From positions 1 to 64,000 of the forward strand of contig JAPLEB010000093.1 of the NCBI GenBank assembly GCA_026391555.1: 64,000 nt of DNA, in the 5' to 3' direction. The first letter of the stretch is position 1. Every line of letters begins with the position of its first letter. The notes under the pieces are model-generated. The model was given only the letters and a program-made list of their open reading frames with translations. It was not told where the DNA came from and did not search any database. The DNA comes from Bacteroidia bacterium (GTDB taxonomy: Bacteria > Bacteroidota > Bacteroidia > Bacteroidales > VadinHA17). A program made the translations under genes and the position numbers. Shown piece after piece: positions 42,504 through 51,330 of this stretch.

Positions 42504-43853
42504 ATGAAAAAGAACCTCCTTACTCTATCCCTCATCAGCACACTGATAATCAGCATGATATCGTGTAAGCAAAAACCCACACCCCTCACCGACTACACAA
42601 AAGAATCAAAAGATAGTTATGAGGCACGTATGAAATGGTGGAACGACGCCCGCTTCGGTATGTTTATCCACTGGGGTGTTTATTCTGTTCCTGCAGGAAT
42701 ATATAACGGAAATGAAGTAAAAGGTGGCGGTGAATGGATAATGAACCGTGCCAAAATTCCAATTCCTGAATATGAAAAATTTGGAAAAGAATTCAATCCG
42801 GTTAAATTCGATGCAGCCGAATGGGTAAGGATAGCTAAGGATGCCGGAATGAAATATATTGTTATCACCTCAAAGCATCATGATGGCTTTGGTCTGTGGA
42901 ACTCAAAGGTTTCAAAATATGATATTGTGGATTTTTCCCCTTATAGAAAAGATGTTCTTAAAATGCTTTCTGACGAGTGTGCTAAGCAGGGAATTACTCT
43001 TTGTTTCTATCACTCTATCATGGACTGGCACCATCCCGATGCAAATGCAGAAAACTGGGCAAAATACCGTGAGAACTATCTTAAGCCCCAGCTCAAAGAA
43101 CTGCTAACCGGTTATGGCAAGCCTGGTGTTCTGTGGTTTGATGGGGAGTGGATAAAAGAATGGACTGAAGACCAGGGAAAAGATATTTACAATTACTTAA
43201 GGAATATTCAGCCCGATCTGATAATCAATAACCGCGTCGGGAAAGGACGCAAGGGAATGCAGGGAATGAATAAGGACACCAGCTTTGTCGGCGATTTCGG
43301 AACCCCTGAACAGGAAATACTTTCAACATCTTCTTCTATGGCATGGGAATCGTGCATGACAATGAATAACACGTGGGGATTTAAAACCAATGATACAAAC
43401 TGGAAATCATCGGAAAACCTTATAAAAAACCTTGTTGACATTGTATCAAAAGGTGGTAATTTTCTCCTGAATGTTGGTCCGACATCGGAAGGGCTCATCC
43501 CGGCTGCCAGTGTTGAAAGATTAAAAGAGATGGGAAAATGGATCAAAGTGAACGGAGAGGCAATTTATGGTGTCAGACAACTGAAAAGTTATAAGGAGGG
43601 TGATGATCTGAGGTTCACTATTTCAGCAGATGGTAAATTGATCAACGCCTTCATAATGAACTGGCCAGGCAAACAATTGAATATTAAACAGATAAAGCCT
43701 AATGATGGGTCAAAGATCCGAATGACCGGATATGATATCGATCTGAAATGGAATTATGATGTAGAAAAAGGATTGACAATTGAACTACCGGATCAGGCCA
43801 ATCTGCCATGCAAATTTGTCTGGGTTTTAAAGATTGAAGGCGCAGAAATTTAA
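42504..43853 (+). CDS. Alpha-L-fucosidase, GH29 lipoprotein
   Basis: Retaining GH29 alpha-L-fucosidase of 449 residues from ATG 42504, with a lipoprotein signal (lipid Cys21 in MISCKQ). GH29 landmarks: WWNDARFGMFIHWGVYSVPAG near 45-65, YIVITSKHHDGFGLW, YHSIMDWHHPD, the nucleophile Asp213 in VLWFDGEW, and NFLLNVGPTSEGLIP. It removes terminal fucose from glycans outside the inner membrane. The frame could begin 11 codons earlier, but ATG 42504 starts the signal peptide. Single gene between the GGT gene and the convergent Ehr operon. Confidence 0.92.
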   Translation: MKKNLLTLSLISTLIISMISCKQKPTPLTDYTKESKDSYEARMKWWNDARFGMFIHWGVYSVPAGIYNGNEVKGGGEWIMNRAKIPIPEYEKFGKEFNPVKFDAAEWVRIAKDAGMKYIVITSKHHDGFGLWNSKVSKYDIVDFSPYRKDVLKMLSDECAKQGITLCFYHSIMDWHHPDANAENWAKYRENYLKPQLKELLTGYGKPGVLWFDGEWIKEWTEDQGKDIYNYLRNIQPDLIINNRVGKGRKGMQGMNKDTSFVGDFGTPEQEILSTSSSMAWESCMTMNNTWGFKTNDTNWKSSENLIKNLVDIVSKGGNFLLNVGPTSEGLIPAASVERLKEMGKWIKVNGEAIYGVRQLKSYKEGDDLRFTISADGKLINAFIMNWPGKQLNIKQIKPNDGSKIRMTGYDIDLKWNYDVEKGLTIELPDQANLPCKFVWVLKIEGAEI

Positions 43854-43880
43854 CCCAATTATTTTAATATATTGGATTTG

Positions 43881-43908
43881 TAGGGACGCATCACGATGCG
43901 TCCTTACT
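43881..43908. terminator. Terminator/REP-like hairpin between fucosidase and Ehr operon
   Basis: GGACGCATC / GATGCGTCC (43884-43903) forms a 9-bp stem with a 2-nt centre, extended with one mismatch to GTAGGG/CCTTAC. It separates convergent genes. Palindromes built on TAGGGACGCATC recur in many bacterial genomes as repeats. Confidence 0.65.
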
Positions 43909-44662
43909 ATTTTATCCCTAACAGATCCATCACACCATTAATAAATGTCAGTGGATGAACCGGATTACCCGGGACATAAAGATCAATATTATTCTCTTCA
44001 ATAAATCTTCTGTCAAGAGCCGGACTTCCTTCAAAAATACCACCGCTGATAGCATCTGTCCCTGCAAGGATTATAATTCTTGGTTCAGGAATTGATTCAT
44101 AGCATATCTTTAATGCTTCTGACATATTTTCGCTCACCGGACCTGTAATAACTATTCCATCAGCATGGCGTGGTGAAGCAACAAACTCAATTCCGTAGCG
44201 GCCTGAGTCAAAATTCACATTGCCTGTAGCAGCAAGTTCCATTTCACAAGAATTATCTCCCCCGGCAGATACCTGGCGCAGCTTCAATGCACTTTTAAAA
44301 AGCCTTCTTATCTCTTTTCTTACCCTGTTTTCATCAAGTTGTACCGGAGTTTCAGAACCCGGTTTGATTATAAGTGCTTCCCTCACATTGGATGATATCC
44401 TGTAATCATTTGTGAACCTGATCTTTTCGGGGAGCAGGAACGAACATTCTTTACAGTAAACACATCTGCCCATATCTATAGATCTTGATTTACCATCAAT
44501 GGCCATTACCGGGCAGACGGCAGAGACAGTTTTGATTTCATCTTTTGTTATATCACCTGAAATGACCGGCCTCCCTCTGAACAACGCTGAAACAGGCTGG
44601 GTACGAAGGTTTTTGACATATTGTCTGCCGTGACTCTTCAGAACTTTTATCTCTTTAAACAT
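43907..44662 (-). CDS. Ehr complex small subunit: ferredoxin domain fused to NuoB-like domain
   Basis: Small (peripheral) subunit, 251 residues, last gene of the Ehr operon. The N-terminal part resembles a HyfH/NuoI-type ferredoxin with only one set of ligands: C50, C67, C70, C73. Residues about 125-251 align with NuoB/HyfI: SAGGDNSCEMEL, GIVITGPVSENMSEAL, EPRIIILAGTDAISGGIF and VPGNPVHP. Of the four Cys that bind cluster N2 in family members, only the second of the CxxC pair (C139) remains; the first is Asp136, the third position is Asp203 and the fourth Asn233. So the proximal cluster is probably absent or atypical. Gap to the large-subunit gene is 23 bp. Family reading is from recalled motifs; loss of ligands is seen directly. 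Confidence 0.8.
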   Translation of the reverse strand: MFKEIKVLKSHGRQYVKNLRTQPVSALFRGRPVISGDITKDEIKTVSAVCPVMAIDGKSRSIDMGRCVYCKECSFLLPEKIRFTNDYRISSNVREALIIKPGSETPVQLDENRVRKEIRRLFKSALKLRQVSAGGDNSCEMELAATGNVNFDSGRYGIEFVASPRHADGIVITGPVSENMSEALKICYESIPEPRIIILAGTDAISGGIFEGSPALDRRFIEENNIDLYVPGNPVHPLTFINGVMDLLGIK

Positions 44663-44685
44663 AGTAGTTCACTTACTGTATAAGA

Positions 44686-46206
44686 TTATAAATCGTTTCC
44701 GCAATACGACAGGTTAAAGCTCTTATTACACACCGGGAAATCCGATATTTCCTGATTGCGCACTGCCAAAGCTAAAGCCAACCAATTATGCATTGAAGGA
44801 TCTTTGACTTTGTAATGTGCAATATTTCCATTATTATCAGTGATAGCGATGTGACAAATTTCACCTCTCCATCCTTCGACCATCGAGATTGCAAAGCTGT
44901 TTGGCTTTAACTTATATTCATAAACAGGCTTCTTGATGTCTTTAATTTTTTGTCGCCATATCTCAATAAGTTCATGAATAATTTTCACCGATTCACGTGC
45001 TTCAAGATTACGCTCCATACCGCGTGCAAGAACATCGCCTGTCTCAAGAATTACCGGTCGAACCGGATAGTTTTTATAGTATTGAAAAGGATGTGTTTTT
45101 CGAATATCACGTAAAATCCCGCAGGTACGGGCAGCCATTCCAACGGCACCCAGGCTTAAAGCTTGTTGTCTGGTAAGTATCCCTATATCATCAAAACGGC
45201 CAAGAACACTTGGTAGGGAATAAATAAGATCAGTTACTTCAGAATATCGTCTATCTGTATCATCAAGTACTCTGAGCATTTCGTCCATAATATTATTACT
45301 CATGGGATAATTACTGCCTCCGGGGCGAACTAATCCCTTCCCAAAGCGATTTCCGCACCAAAATTGAGTAGTATTTATTATTGTAGTTCTGAGCGCTTCA
45401 CACACAACTTGTCCAAGCTGGTAAGCAACATCGCCGCATAAAGCAGCAGTGTCGCCAATGTGATTGGCAAGCCTTTCCATTTCCAAAGCGATGCACCTTT
45501 CGATCTGTAGCGCTTCGCTGACCTGAATACCAGCTAATGACTCAATAAGCTGCGAGTGAGCCAGTGCATGTCCAACTGAAGTATCTCCGGCAATGCTTTC
45601 TGAAAGAACACATCTTTGTAATGCATCGTTTTTTTCTATAAATAATTTTTCAATACCACGGTGCTGATACCCAAGTTGAATTTCGAGGTGTAAAACCTTT
45701 TCCCCGTTGCAGATAAACCTAAAGTGACCTGGTTCAATTATACCCGCATGTATCGGACCTACTCCCACCTCGTGCAACTCTTCGCTCTCAATCTCATAGA
45801 AAGGATAATTATCCATAATCTGTGACTTATCTGAACGTTCATGCGAATATCTAACCGGCTTTAACCATGGGTGCCCTTCGAATTTCACTCCAAAATTTTC
45901 ATGAATCTCACGCTCAAAAATATGAAGCTGGGAGCAAACCGGAGTTAATGATTTCAATACAGGTTTATCCTTATTAATCACGTGAGCAAACACTTTAATA
46001 CTATTATTATTGTCATCAGCAATACAACAATAAAGTTTCAGTTTACCCGCTGATTCTACACCGTAATAGGCAACGCAGTGTTTTACTTCATCTTTTAAAA
46101 AAGCCATAATCTGATCAAAAAAAATATCATATTTTAATATCGGTATTTCGTTAAGGTCAGTCGGTAATGAATTGTTTATTATTTCTATATATAGTTTTTG
46201 ATCCAT
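44686..46206 (-). CDS. Ehr complex large subunit (HyfG/NuoCD-like, no NiFe ligands)
   Basis: Large subunit, 506 residues. Residues 1-125 are NuoC-like (LHIFEREIHENFGVKFEGHP). The NuoD/hydrogenase-large domain follows: VGPIHAGIIEPGHFRF (150-164), LEIQLGYQHRGIEKLF, MERLANHIGD and KVKDPSMHNWLALALAV. The site where NiFe hydrogenases have CGIC reads AGDTS (206-210), and the C-terminal DPCxxC site reads NLSYCG (498-503), with Ser and Gly at the ligand positions. It therefore cannot bind a normal NiFe centre, and no hyp maturation genes are nearby. It looks like an Ehr-type relative between complex I and group 4 hydrogenases. Gap to the HyfF-like gene is 8 bp. Confidence 0.88.
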   Translation of the reverse strand: MDQKLYIEIINNSLPTDLNEIPILKYDIFFDQIMAFLKDEVKHCVAYYGVESAGKLKLYCCIADDNNNSIKVFAHVINKDKPVLKSLTPVCSQLHIFEREIHENFGVKFEGHPWLKPVRYSHERSDKSQIMDNYPFYEIESEELHEVGVGPIHAGIIEPGHFRFICNGEKVLHLEIQLGYQHRGIEKLFIEKNDALQRCVLSESIAGDTSVGHALAHSQLIESLAGIQVSEALQIERCIALEMERLANHIGDTAALCGDVAYQLGQVVCEALRTTIINTTQFWCGNRFGKGLVRPGGSNYPMSNNIMDEMLRVLDDTDRRYSEVTDLIYSLPSVLGRFDDIGILTRQQALSLGAVGMAARTCGILRDIRKTHPFQYYKNYPVRPVILETGDVLARGMERNLEARESVKIIHELIEIWRQKIKDIKKPVYEYKLKPNSFAISMVEGWRGEICHIAITDNNGNIAHYKVKDPSMHNWLALALAVRNQEISDFPVCNKSFNLSYCGNDL

Positions 46207-46214
46207 GATAATTA

Positions 46215-47642
46215 CTATTTAAGAAAAATGGAAATGCTCTGGTTAATAAGATCAACCAAAAAGGGCGGTTGATAAAAGCACATAATAATCACTACTCCGA
46301 GAAGCACAAATTGGCTAATGGTTTCAGCAGGGTTAACTTTATCAGGTGGTCTCAGACTATCTTCATTTCTGGGGTCGGAAAAGATAATGTGCATGATCCT
46401 GGTGCTCATAGCATAGATTACAAAGCAAAGTAGCAAAATTGTAATAATCAGGATGAACCATTGATCATTGAAAACCAACCCTTTAAATATCATAAACTCC
46501 ATAATAAACAATCCCGACGGCGGAATGGCAAGAATGCAAATCATTCCTATAATAAGTACCAGGGCGCCAGCCGGGTAAAGTTTCATATATCTGCCGCTTT
46601 CATCTAATTTGAACGTATGGAGGACCCGTGACAACTGCCCCATTTGATAAAAAAGACTTGATTTTGTTAATGAATGTAACACTAACAGAAGCAGCGCAGC
46701 ATAATAACCAACACCCCCGACACCAACAGCTATGGCTACTAAGCCCATGTTTTCAAGACTTGAATATGCAAGCATACGCTTAAGATGTTTTGCTTTAAGC
46801 ATATATCCTGCGGCAATTAACAAAGACAATATTCCTGCAAGGATAAGAACATGATTCATGAAAGGCAAAATAGGTGATGAAGAAAACAAAGTATAAACAC
46901 GAAAAATAGCCAGAAAACCGACATTCATCAATGTTGTGGAAATTAAAGCGCTTATTGGAGGCGGCGCTACAGAATGTGCATCAATGGTAACAGTATGCAT
47001 GGGAAAAAGTCCCATCTTCGTGCTGAAGCCAACCAGAACAAAAATAAATGCAATTTTCAGATACATGGGGTTGGCCTGATTAATAATATTGGCTAAAGAT
47101 GTAAAAGAAAGATTAGCAGCATCTTCCCGGCCATAAATAAATCCTAAAAACAAAATACCCAGGTAAGCCAGAGCTATCCCTGTTGAACAGATAAAAACAT
47201 ATTTCCATGTTGCTTCAAGCGCCATTTCGGTGCGGTCGTGATATATCAGGGCTGCAACAGCCAATGAGGTAGCTTCGACAAAAATCCATAAAACAGTCAT
47301 TCCATTTGCCAGGTATGCACCCGACATAAAAGTCATTAAAGCAATCAGGGCAGCATGATAAATATTATATTTTTTTACATCGTCACCGGCTGCATAAATA
47401 AATCCATGATAAACAGTTGGAATAGCTAAAAACGATAAAACTGAAAGTAATAACACCCCGGCGCTGTTATAAGTGAAATAGCTCAATTCGGTTTTATTTA
47501 AGTTAGTCCAGCAATAGAGAGTAAAAGCAATGTGCATCAATGCGAAACCGAGGGTTATAATTTTAGTAATAGTTTTACTTTTAAGTAAGACTATCGAGAT
47601 ACACATAAGTGATGAAATGATAAAAAAGCATAAAAGCGTCAT
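46215..47642 (-). CDS. Ehr complex antiporter-like subunit (HyfF/NuoN-like)
   Basis: Proton-channel subunit of the Mrp/NuoLMN superfamily, 475 residues and about 14 hydrophobic spans. Characteristic residues: LWIFVEATSLAVAALIYHDR with the membrane Glu, FSTKMGLFPMHTVTIDAH with the Lys/His pair and PPPISALIST, LKRMLAYSSLENMGL and the LLLVLHSLTKSSLFYQMGQ segment. These supply the charged central axis of ion translocation. It follows the HyfE-like gene by 3 bp. Membrane-arm roles are inferred from the family; whether H+ or Na+ moves is unknown. Confidence 0.88.
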   Translation of the reverse strand: MTLLCFFIISSLMCISIVLLKSKTITKIITLGFALMHIAFTLYCWTNLNKTELSYFTYNSAGVLLLSVLSFLAIPTVYHGFIYAAGDDVKKYNIYHAALIALMTFMSGAYLANGMTVLWIFVEATSLAVAALIYHDRTEMALEATWKYVFICSTGIALAYLGILFLGFIYGREDAANLSFTSLANIINQANPMYLKIAFIFVLVGFSTKMGLFPMHTVTIDAHSVAPPPISALISTTLMNVGFLAIFRVYTLFSSSPILPFMNHVLILAGILSLLIAAGYMLKAKHLKRMLAYSSLENMGLVAIAVGVGGVGYYAALLLLVLHSLTKSSLFYQMGQLSRVLHTFKLDESGRYMKLYPAGALVLIIGMICILAIPPSGLFIMEFMIFKGLVFNDQWFILIITILLLCFVIYAMSTRIMHIIFSDPRNEDSLRPPDKVNPAETISQFVLLGVVIIMCFYQPPFLVDLINQSISIFLK

Positions 47643-47645
47643 CTT

Positions 47646-48260
47646 TTAATCTTTTAGCGTTGTTAATTCGTTAGTATGCGGTTTGAGTCGTAATCCAAAA
47701 AAACCAAGAATCAGAACTCCAGCAAAAATGTCAAGTAATATCCCAATATTGATCAACATAGGCATTTTATTTCCAACAGCAAGTGAAAACATAAAAATCG
47801 CGTTTTCAATAATTAAAAAACCTATGAGATGTGAGATTATCAGTCTATGGGTTACTATCAGCAACAATCCGGTAAATAAAGTAAAGAGAGCTATTGCCAT
47901 ATATATTGTATTGATAAAAGGATTAATAAGAGAATTAGCCAATACAACACTTATCAATAATGCAAAAATTGATAAAATCAGCAAATAAAATCCGGGCATT
48001 GCCTGATGGTGCACTTTAGATACGCCGGAACGATTAATGATCCTGACCAGAAGATATGGAATCAATAAAGCCTTAAAAACCAAAGACTCTGAGGCAATAA
48101 ATATCAGGTTAACAGTACTGACTTCCTTTAGCTCAATTAAAGCTATACCACAAAGTAATAATCCCTGCAATCCAATCAGCCTGGAATAAATTATTAATCG
48201 CTCAGCAGAAGCAAAATATACCAGGGTTATAGCAAACAAAACTATCAGATAATTTACCAT
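47646..48260 (-). CDS. Ehr complex membrane subunit (HyfE-like)
   Basis: Small membrane protein of 204 residues with six or so spans, matching the HyfE group (fused NuoK-like and short N-terminal helices). Features: LIIYSRLIGLQGLLLCGIAL near 20-39, a central FLLIENAIFMFSLAVGNKMP-like segment near 145-165 carrying the NuoK-type Glu (LIIENAIF), and LRLKPHTNELTTLKD at the end. It lies between HyfC- and HyfF-like genes with gaps of 9 and 3 bp. Identification relies on position and hydrophobic pattern together. Confidence 0.8.
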   Translation of the reverse strand: MVNYLIVLFAITLVYFASAERLIIYSRLIGLQGLLLCGIALIELKEVSTVNLIFIASESLVFKALLIPYLLVRIINRSGVSKVHHQAMPGFYLLILSIFALLISVVLANSLINPFINTIYMAIALFTLFTGLLLIVTHRLIISHLIGFLIIENAIFMFSLAVGNKMPMLINIGILLDIFAGVLILGFFGLRLKPHTNELTTLKD

Positions 48261-48269
48261 ATCTCGTTA

Positions 48270-49181
48270 CTATATCAATTTATTAGTCAATATTAAAATT
48301 ACCACAAAAGCTATCCATGCAATTGCAGAGATGGTAAGAATGAACTTGGGATTTAAATTCATTTTATTCCGTGCCCTGAACGATTCTATCAGGCCGATGA
48401 TAATTGCAAATACCACCTGAACTGCCAGAAATAAACCAGTTTGCAAAAATATGTTCCATCCGGCAGGCACTATGACATTGTACATTAATGAACCATAAAT
48501 TGCAAATTTCAGGTACGACCCTAAATGAATTATTGCTTTATCAAAACCGCTGTTATCCAATATCATCACCTCATGTATCATTGTGAGTTCGAGATGTGTT
48601 TTGGGGTCATCGACAGGGAGCCTGCTGTTTTCGATCATGGCTATCTGGACAAATAAATAAAATCCTATAATACTGTATATCAACACATAATGATCTCCTG
48701 TAAGAAAGAAGTGGCTAAAGATATCCGAGAATGAAGTAAAACCGGTAAACATGGCAAAAGTGGCCAGCAAAATAAAAAATGCAGGTTCCACAAGCATTGA
48801 GAAAAATGCTTCGCGATTGGCTCCCATCCCCCCGAAACTGCTGCCGGTATCAAGAGCAGCAAGAATAGTAAAAAACTTTCCGAAAGCAAGCAGGTAAGAG
48901 AAGAAAATAAAATCTCCTTCAAACGAAATAAGAGCCCTCTGATTTGCAAATGGTATTACAAGTGAAGCACACAAAGTACCTGACAATGCAACAACAGGCG
49001 CTATCTGAAATATTATTCCTGAGGTCTTGCTGAAAACACTTCCTTTCCTCACCAGCACTCCAATATCTTTTATAGGCTGAAGTATTCCGGGACCTTTGCG
49101 TCCTGAAGTAATGCTTTTTGTTCGTAATATTATGCCGGGAAAAAAGAAAGCTGCAATTAAAATCAAAACAAATCCTATCAT
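48270..49181 (-). CDS. Ehr complex NuoH/HyfC-like subunit
   Basis: Membrane subunit linking peripheral and antiporter parts, 303 residues, eight spans. The signature segment MIENSRLPVDDPKTHLELTM (about 184-203) and IHEVMILDNSG are the cytoplasmic acidic loops of the NuoH/HyfC family; IKDIGVLVRKGSVF and LGSSFGGMGANREAFFSM are also typical. In complex I the corresponding subunit forms the quinone-chamber wall; in group 4 hydrogenases it anchors the NiFe module. Here the anchored module lacks NiFe ligands. Gap to the HyfB-like gene is 2 bp. Confidence 0.9.
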   Translation of the reverse strand: MIGFVLILIAAFFFPGIILRTKSITSGRKGPGILQPIKDIGVLVRKGSVFSKTSGIIFQIAPVVALSGTLCASLVIPFANQRALISFEGDFIFFSYLLAFGKFFTILAALDTGSSFGGMGANREAFFSMLVEPAFFILLATFAMFTGFTSFSDIFSHFFLTGDHYVLIYSIIGFYLFVQIAMIENSRLPVDDPKTHLELTMIHEVMILDNSGFDKAIIHLGSYLKFAIYGSLMYNVIVPAGWNIFLQTGLFLAVQVVFAIIIGLIESFRARNKMNLNPKFILTISAIAWIAFVVILILTNKLI

Positions 49182-49183
49182 AC

Positions 49184-51175
49184 TCAGATAAGGTTAAAAT
49201 AGGTTAACAAAAAGACAAGCAGCATAAATACAAACGCATATAGAATGTAATGCTGTATTTGTCCGGTCTGCATTACTGCAATTTTTTTAAGAAGAGATGA
49301 AAACCAATCTATCGGTTTGTCAATAAGAAGCTTTTTGAAAATATCATCACTATGCGACACAAAGGTTCTTTTGCCGGGAAATATTTCATCTTCCCGGATG
49401 TCAACCATTATTTTTTTTGTCTGGAGCAATGGTTTTACAAGATGATTGTAATTATAGGCATATGATGTTGCAGTATATTGTTGTTTAAAGGTGCCTGCAG
49501 TATAGCCGCAACCCCATGTTGGGCCGACATCAATTTGTTTGGTCTTGAGATGGAAATGCCTGTAAACGAGCAATATAATAATCGTAATAACAAAAATTCC
49601 ACTCAGAATGCTTATTTGCGTGAGGTTATTGACAGAAGCTGCTGCTGCTATATTTGTATCGGGTATATTGAAAGCCGATGATACTATATTAAAAACAGGT
49701 TTCACAAAGAAGACTGAGGCTAATCCTATCAGCATTATAAAAGCTATGGTTATGAATTGAGGGAAAATCATCACCCGGCTTACTTCTTTAGCCATTGATG
49801 CTTTTTCTGAACGTGGTTCTCCAAGGAAGACTATTCCAAACGCTTTAGTAAAACAGAAAATTGCCAGTCCCCCGATTAGGGCAAGTCCGACAATGCTTGA
49901 CAGTATTACAATAGATTGATATAAGTTGGCTGCTGACAGGCTTTTAAACATGCCAACGTAAATAAGATATTCTGAAATAAAACCGTTGAAGGGAGGCAGA
50001 CCGCAGATAGCTAAAGAACCTATTAAAAAGAGAATTGCTGTATATGGCATTTTCTTCATTAAACCGCCAAGATGTTCAATGTTTCGTGTATGTGTGGCCG
50101 TGTACACCGAGCCTGCATTAAAAAAGAGAAGAGATTTGAATAAAGAATGATTCAACACATGTAGTAAGCCCCCGCTGAAACCGAGCAGGCTTAATGCGAT
50201 ATTTTTTGTAGCAAGGCCTATCACCCCCAATCCAATTCCGATACCTATAATACCAATATTCTCAATGCTATGGTATGCCAGCAATCGCTTAAGATCATGC
50301 TGAACGATAGCCATCATTACGCCAAGCACACCTGATATTAGAGAAACTGACAGAATGATGAGGCCAATCAAAAGCAGATCATTCTGAACCGACATAAGAA
50401 CCCTTAAAATACCATAAATGCCCATTTTTATCATTACCCCCGACATTACACCCGATACATGCGATGGAGCTGCAGGGTGAGCTTCGGGGAGCCATGTATG
50501 CAAGGGAATAAAACCGGCCTTTATTCCAAACCCGATAAAAAACAGGATAAAAAGCAGAAAATTAGAATGGCTTGAGAAATATAGCCTGAGAGCATCAAAG
50601 CTCATTTGCCCGGTTGCTTTATCAACAATTAAAAAGCTGATTAAGATAAAAAACATGCCTACATGCATCTGTATCAGGTAACTGATACCTGTTTTCATTA
50701 TAGTGCGGTCTTCTGCATCAAAAATCACCAGGAGGAACGAAGACAGAGCCATTAATTCCCAGACAATTAGAAACGACAAGCCATCGCGGATCATAACTAC
50801 CATTATCATCGAAAGGTAGAGCCACAGGTACGAGAAGTAATGTATTGAAAAATGTAACGCGTTTTTGCTTTGATAATACGACTGGAGGTATCCCCTGGCA
50901 TAAAGGAACCCTATAAAAACAGTTATATTAACCACGATGATAAAGAATGCAGAAAGCTTGTCAATTATAAAGACAAGACCGTTTTGCAGGAAAGGTAATT
51001 TTAGCTGTATTTCAAGTATTTGTTTATCATTTGAAACCAATTCAAAGCACCACATTGAGCTTAATATGATCCCACTTGTAAGCAAAAACAGTGTATAGAA
51101 ATACTTTAGAGATTTGGGAATAAAAAAAACAGCGAATGACAGAAGTAAGATAATAAAAAATAATAATGTATTCAT
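49184..51175 (-). CDS. Ehr complex antiporter-like subunit (HyfB-like), first gene of operon
   Basis: Antiporter-like membrane protein of 663 residues and 15-16 spans. Motifs: FLIVWELMALSSFLLVIFD (membrane Glu), FGIKAGFIPLHTWLPEAHPAAPSHVSG, LKRLLAYHSIENIG and LHVLNHSLFKSLLFFNAGSV with key Lys and His residues. The C-terminal third has a soluble VGPTWGCGY segment typical of HyfB/MrpA-like proteins and a final TM. It opens the six-gene operon; the promoter should lie in 51176-51330, where I see no perfect TAnnTTTG box. Ion type unknown. Confidence 0.9.
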   Translation of the reverse strand: MNTLLFFIILLLSFAVFFIPKSLKYFYTLFLLTSGIILSSMWCFELVSNDKQILEIQLKLPFLQNGLVFIIDKLSAFFIIVVNITVFIGFLYARGYLQSYYQSKNALHFSIHYFSYLWLYLSMIMVVMIRDGLSFLIVWELMALSSFLLVIFDAEDRTIMKTGISYLIQMHVGMFFILISFLIVDKATGQMSFDALRLYFSSHSNFLLFILFFIGFGIKAGFIPLHTWLPEAHPAAPSHVSGVMSGVMIKMGIYGILRVLMSVQNDLLLIGLIILSVSLISGVLGVMMAIVQHDLKRLLAYHSIENIGIIGIGIGLGVIGLATKNIALSLLGFSGGLLHVLNHSLFKSLLFFNAGSVYTATHTRNIEHLGGLMKKMPYTAILFLIGSLAICGLPPFNGFISEYLIYVGMFKSLSAANLYQSIVILSSIVGLALIGGLAIFCFTKAFGIVFLGEPRSEKASMAKEVSRVMIFPQFITIAFIMLIGLASVFFVKPVFNIVSSAFNIPDTNIAAAASVNNLTQISILSGIFVITIIILLVYRHFHLKTKQIDVGPTWGCGYTAGTFKQQYTATSYAYNYNHLVKPLLQTKKIMVDIREDEIFPGKRTFVSHSDDIFKKLLIDKPIDWFSSLLKKIAVMQTGQIQHYILYAFVFMLLVFLLTYFNLI

Positions 51176-51330
51176 TATTTACAGAAATCTTTTCGAACTG
51201 AACAGCAAATTTGTGGCCGCGAAGGTAAAAAATAATCTCCCTTAATTTTACTTTTTACAGCAAATTCAGCGTAAAAATCTGAGTAATCTGTGTTAATCTG
51301 CGAGATCACCGCGCACCGCACACCGAACCA

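Noticed and set aside
43907..46206. Calling the complex a [NiFe] hydrogenase
   Set aside because: All four NiFe-binding cysteines are missing in the large subunit and no maturation genes are present, despite overall similarity to hydrogenase-4.
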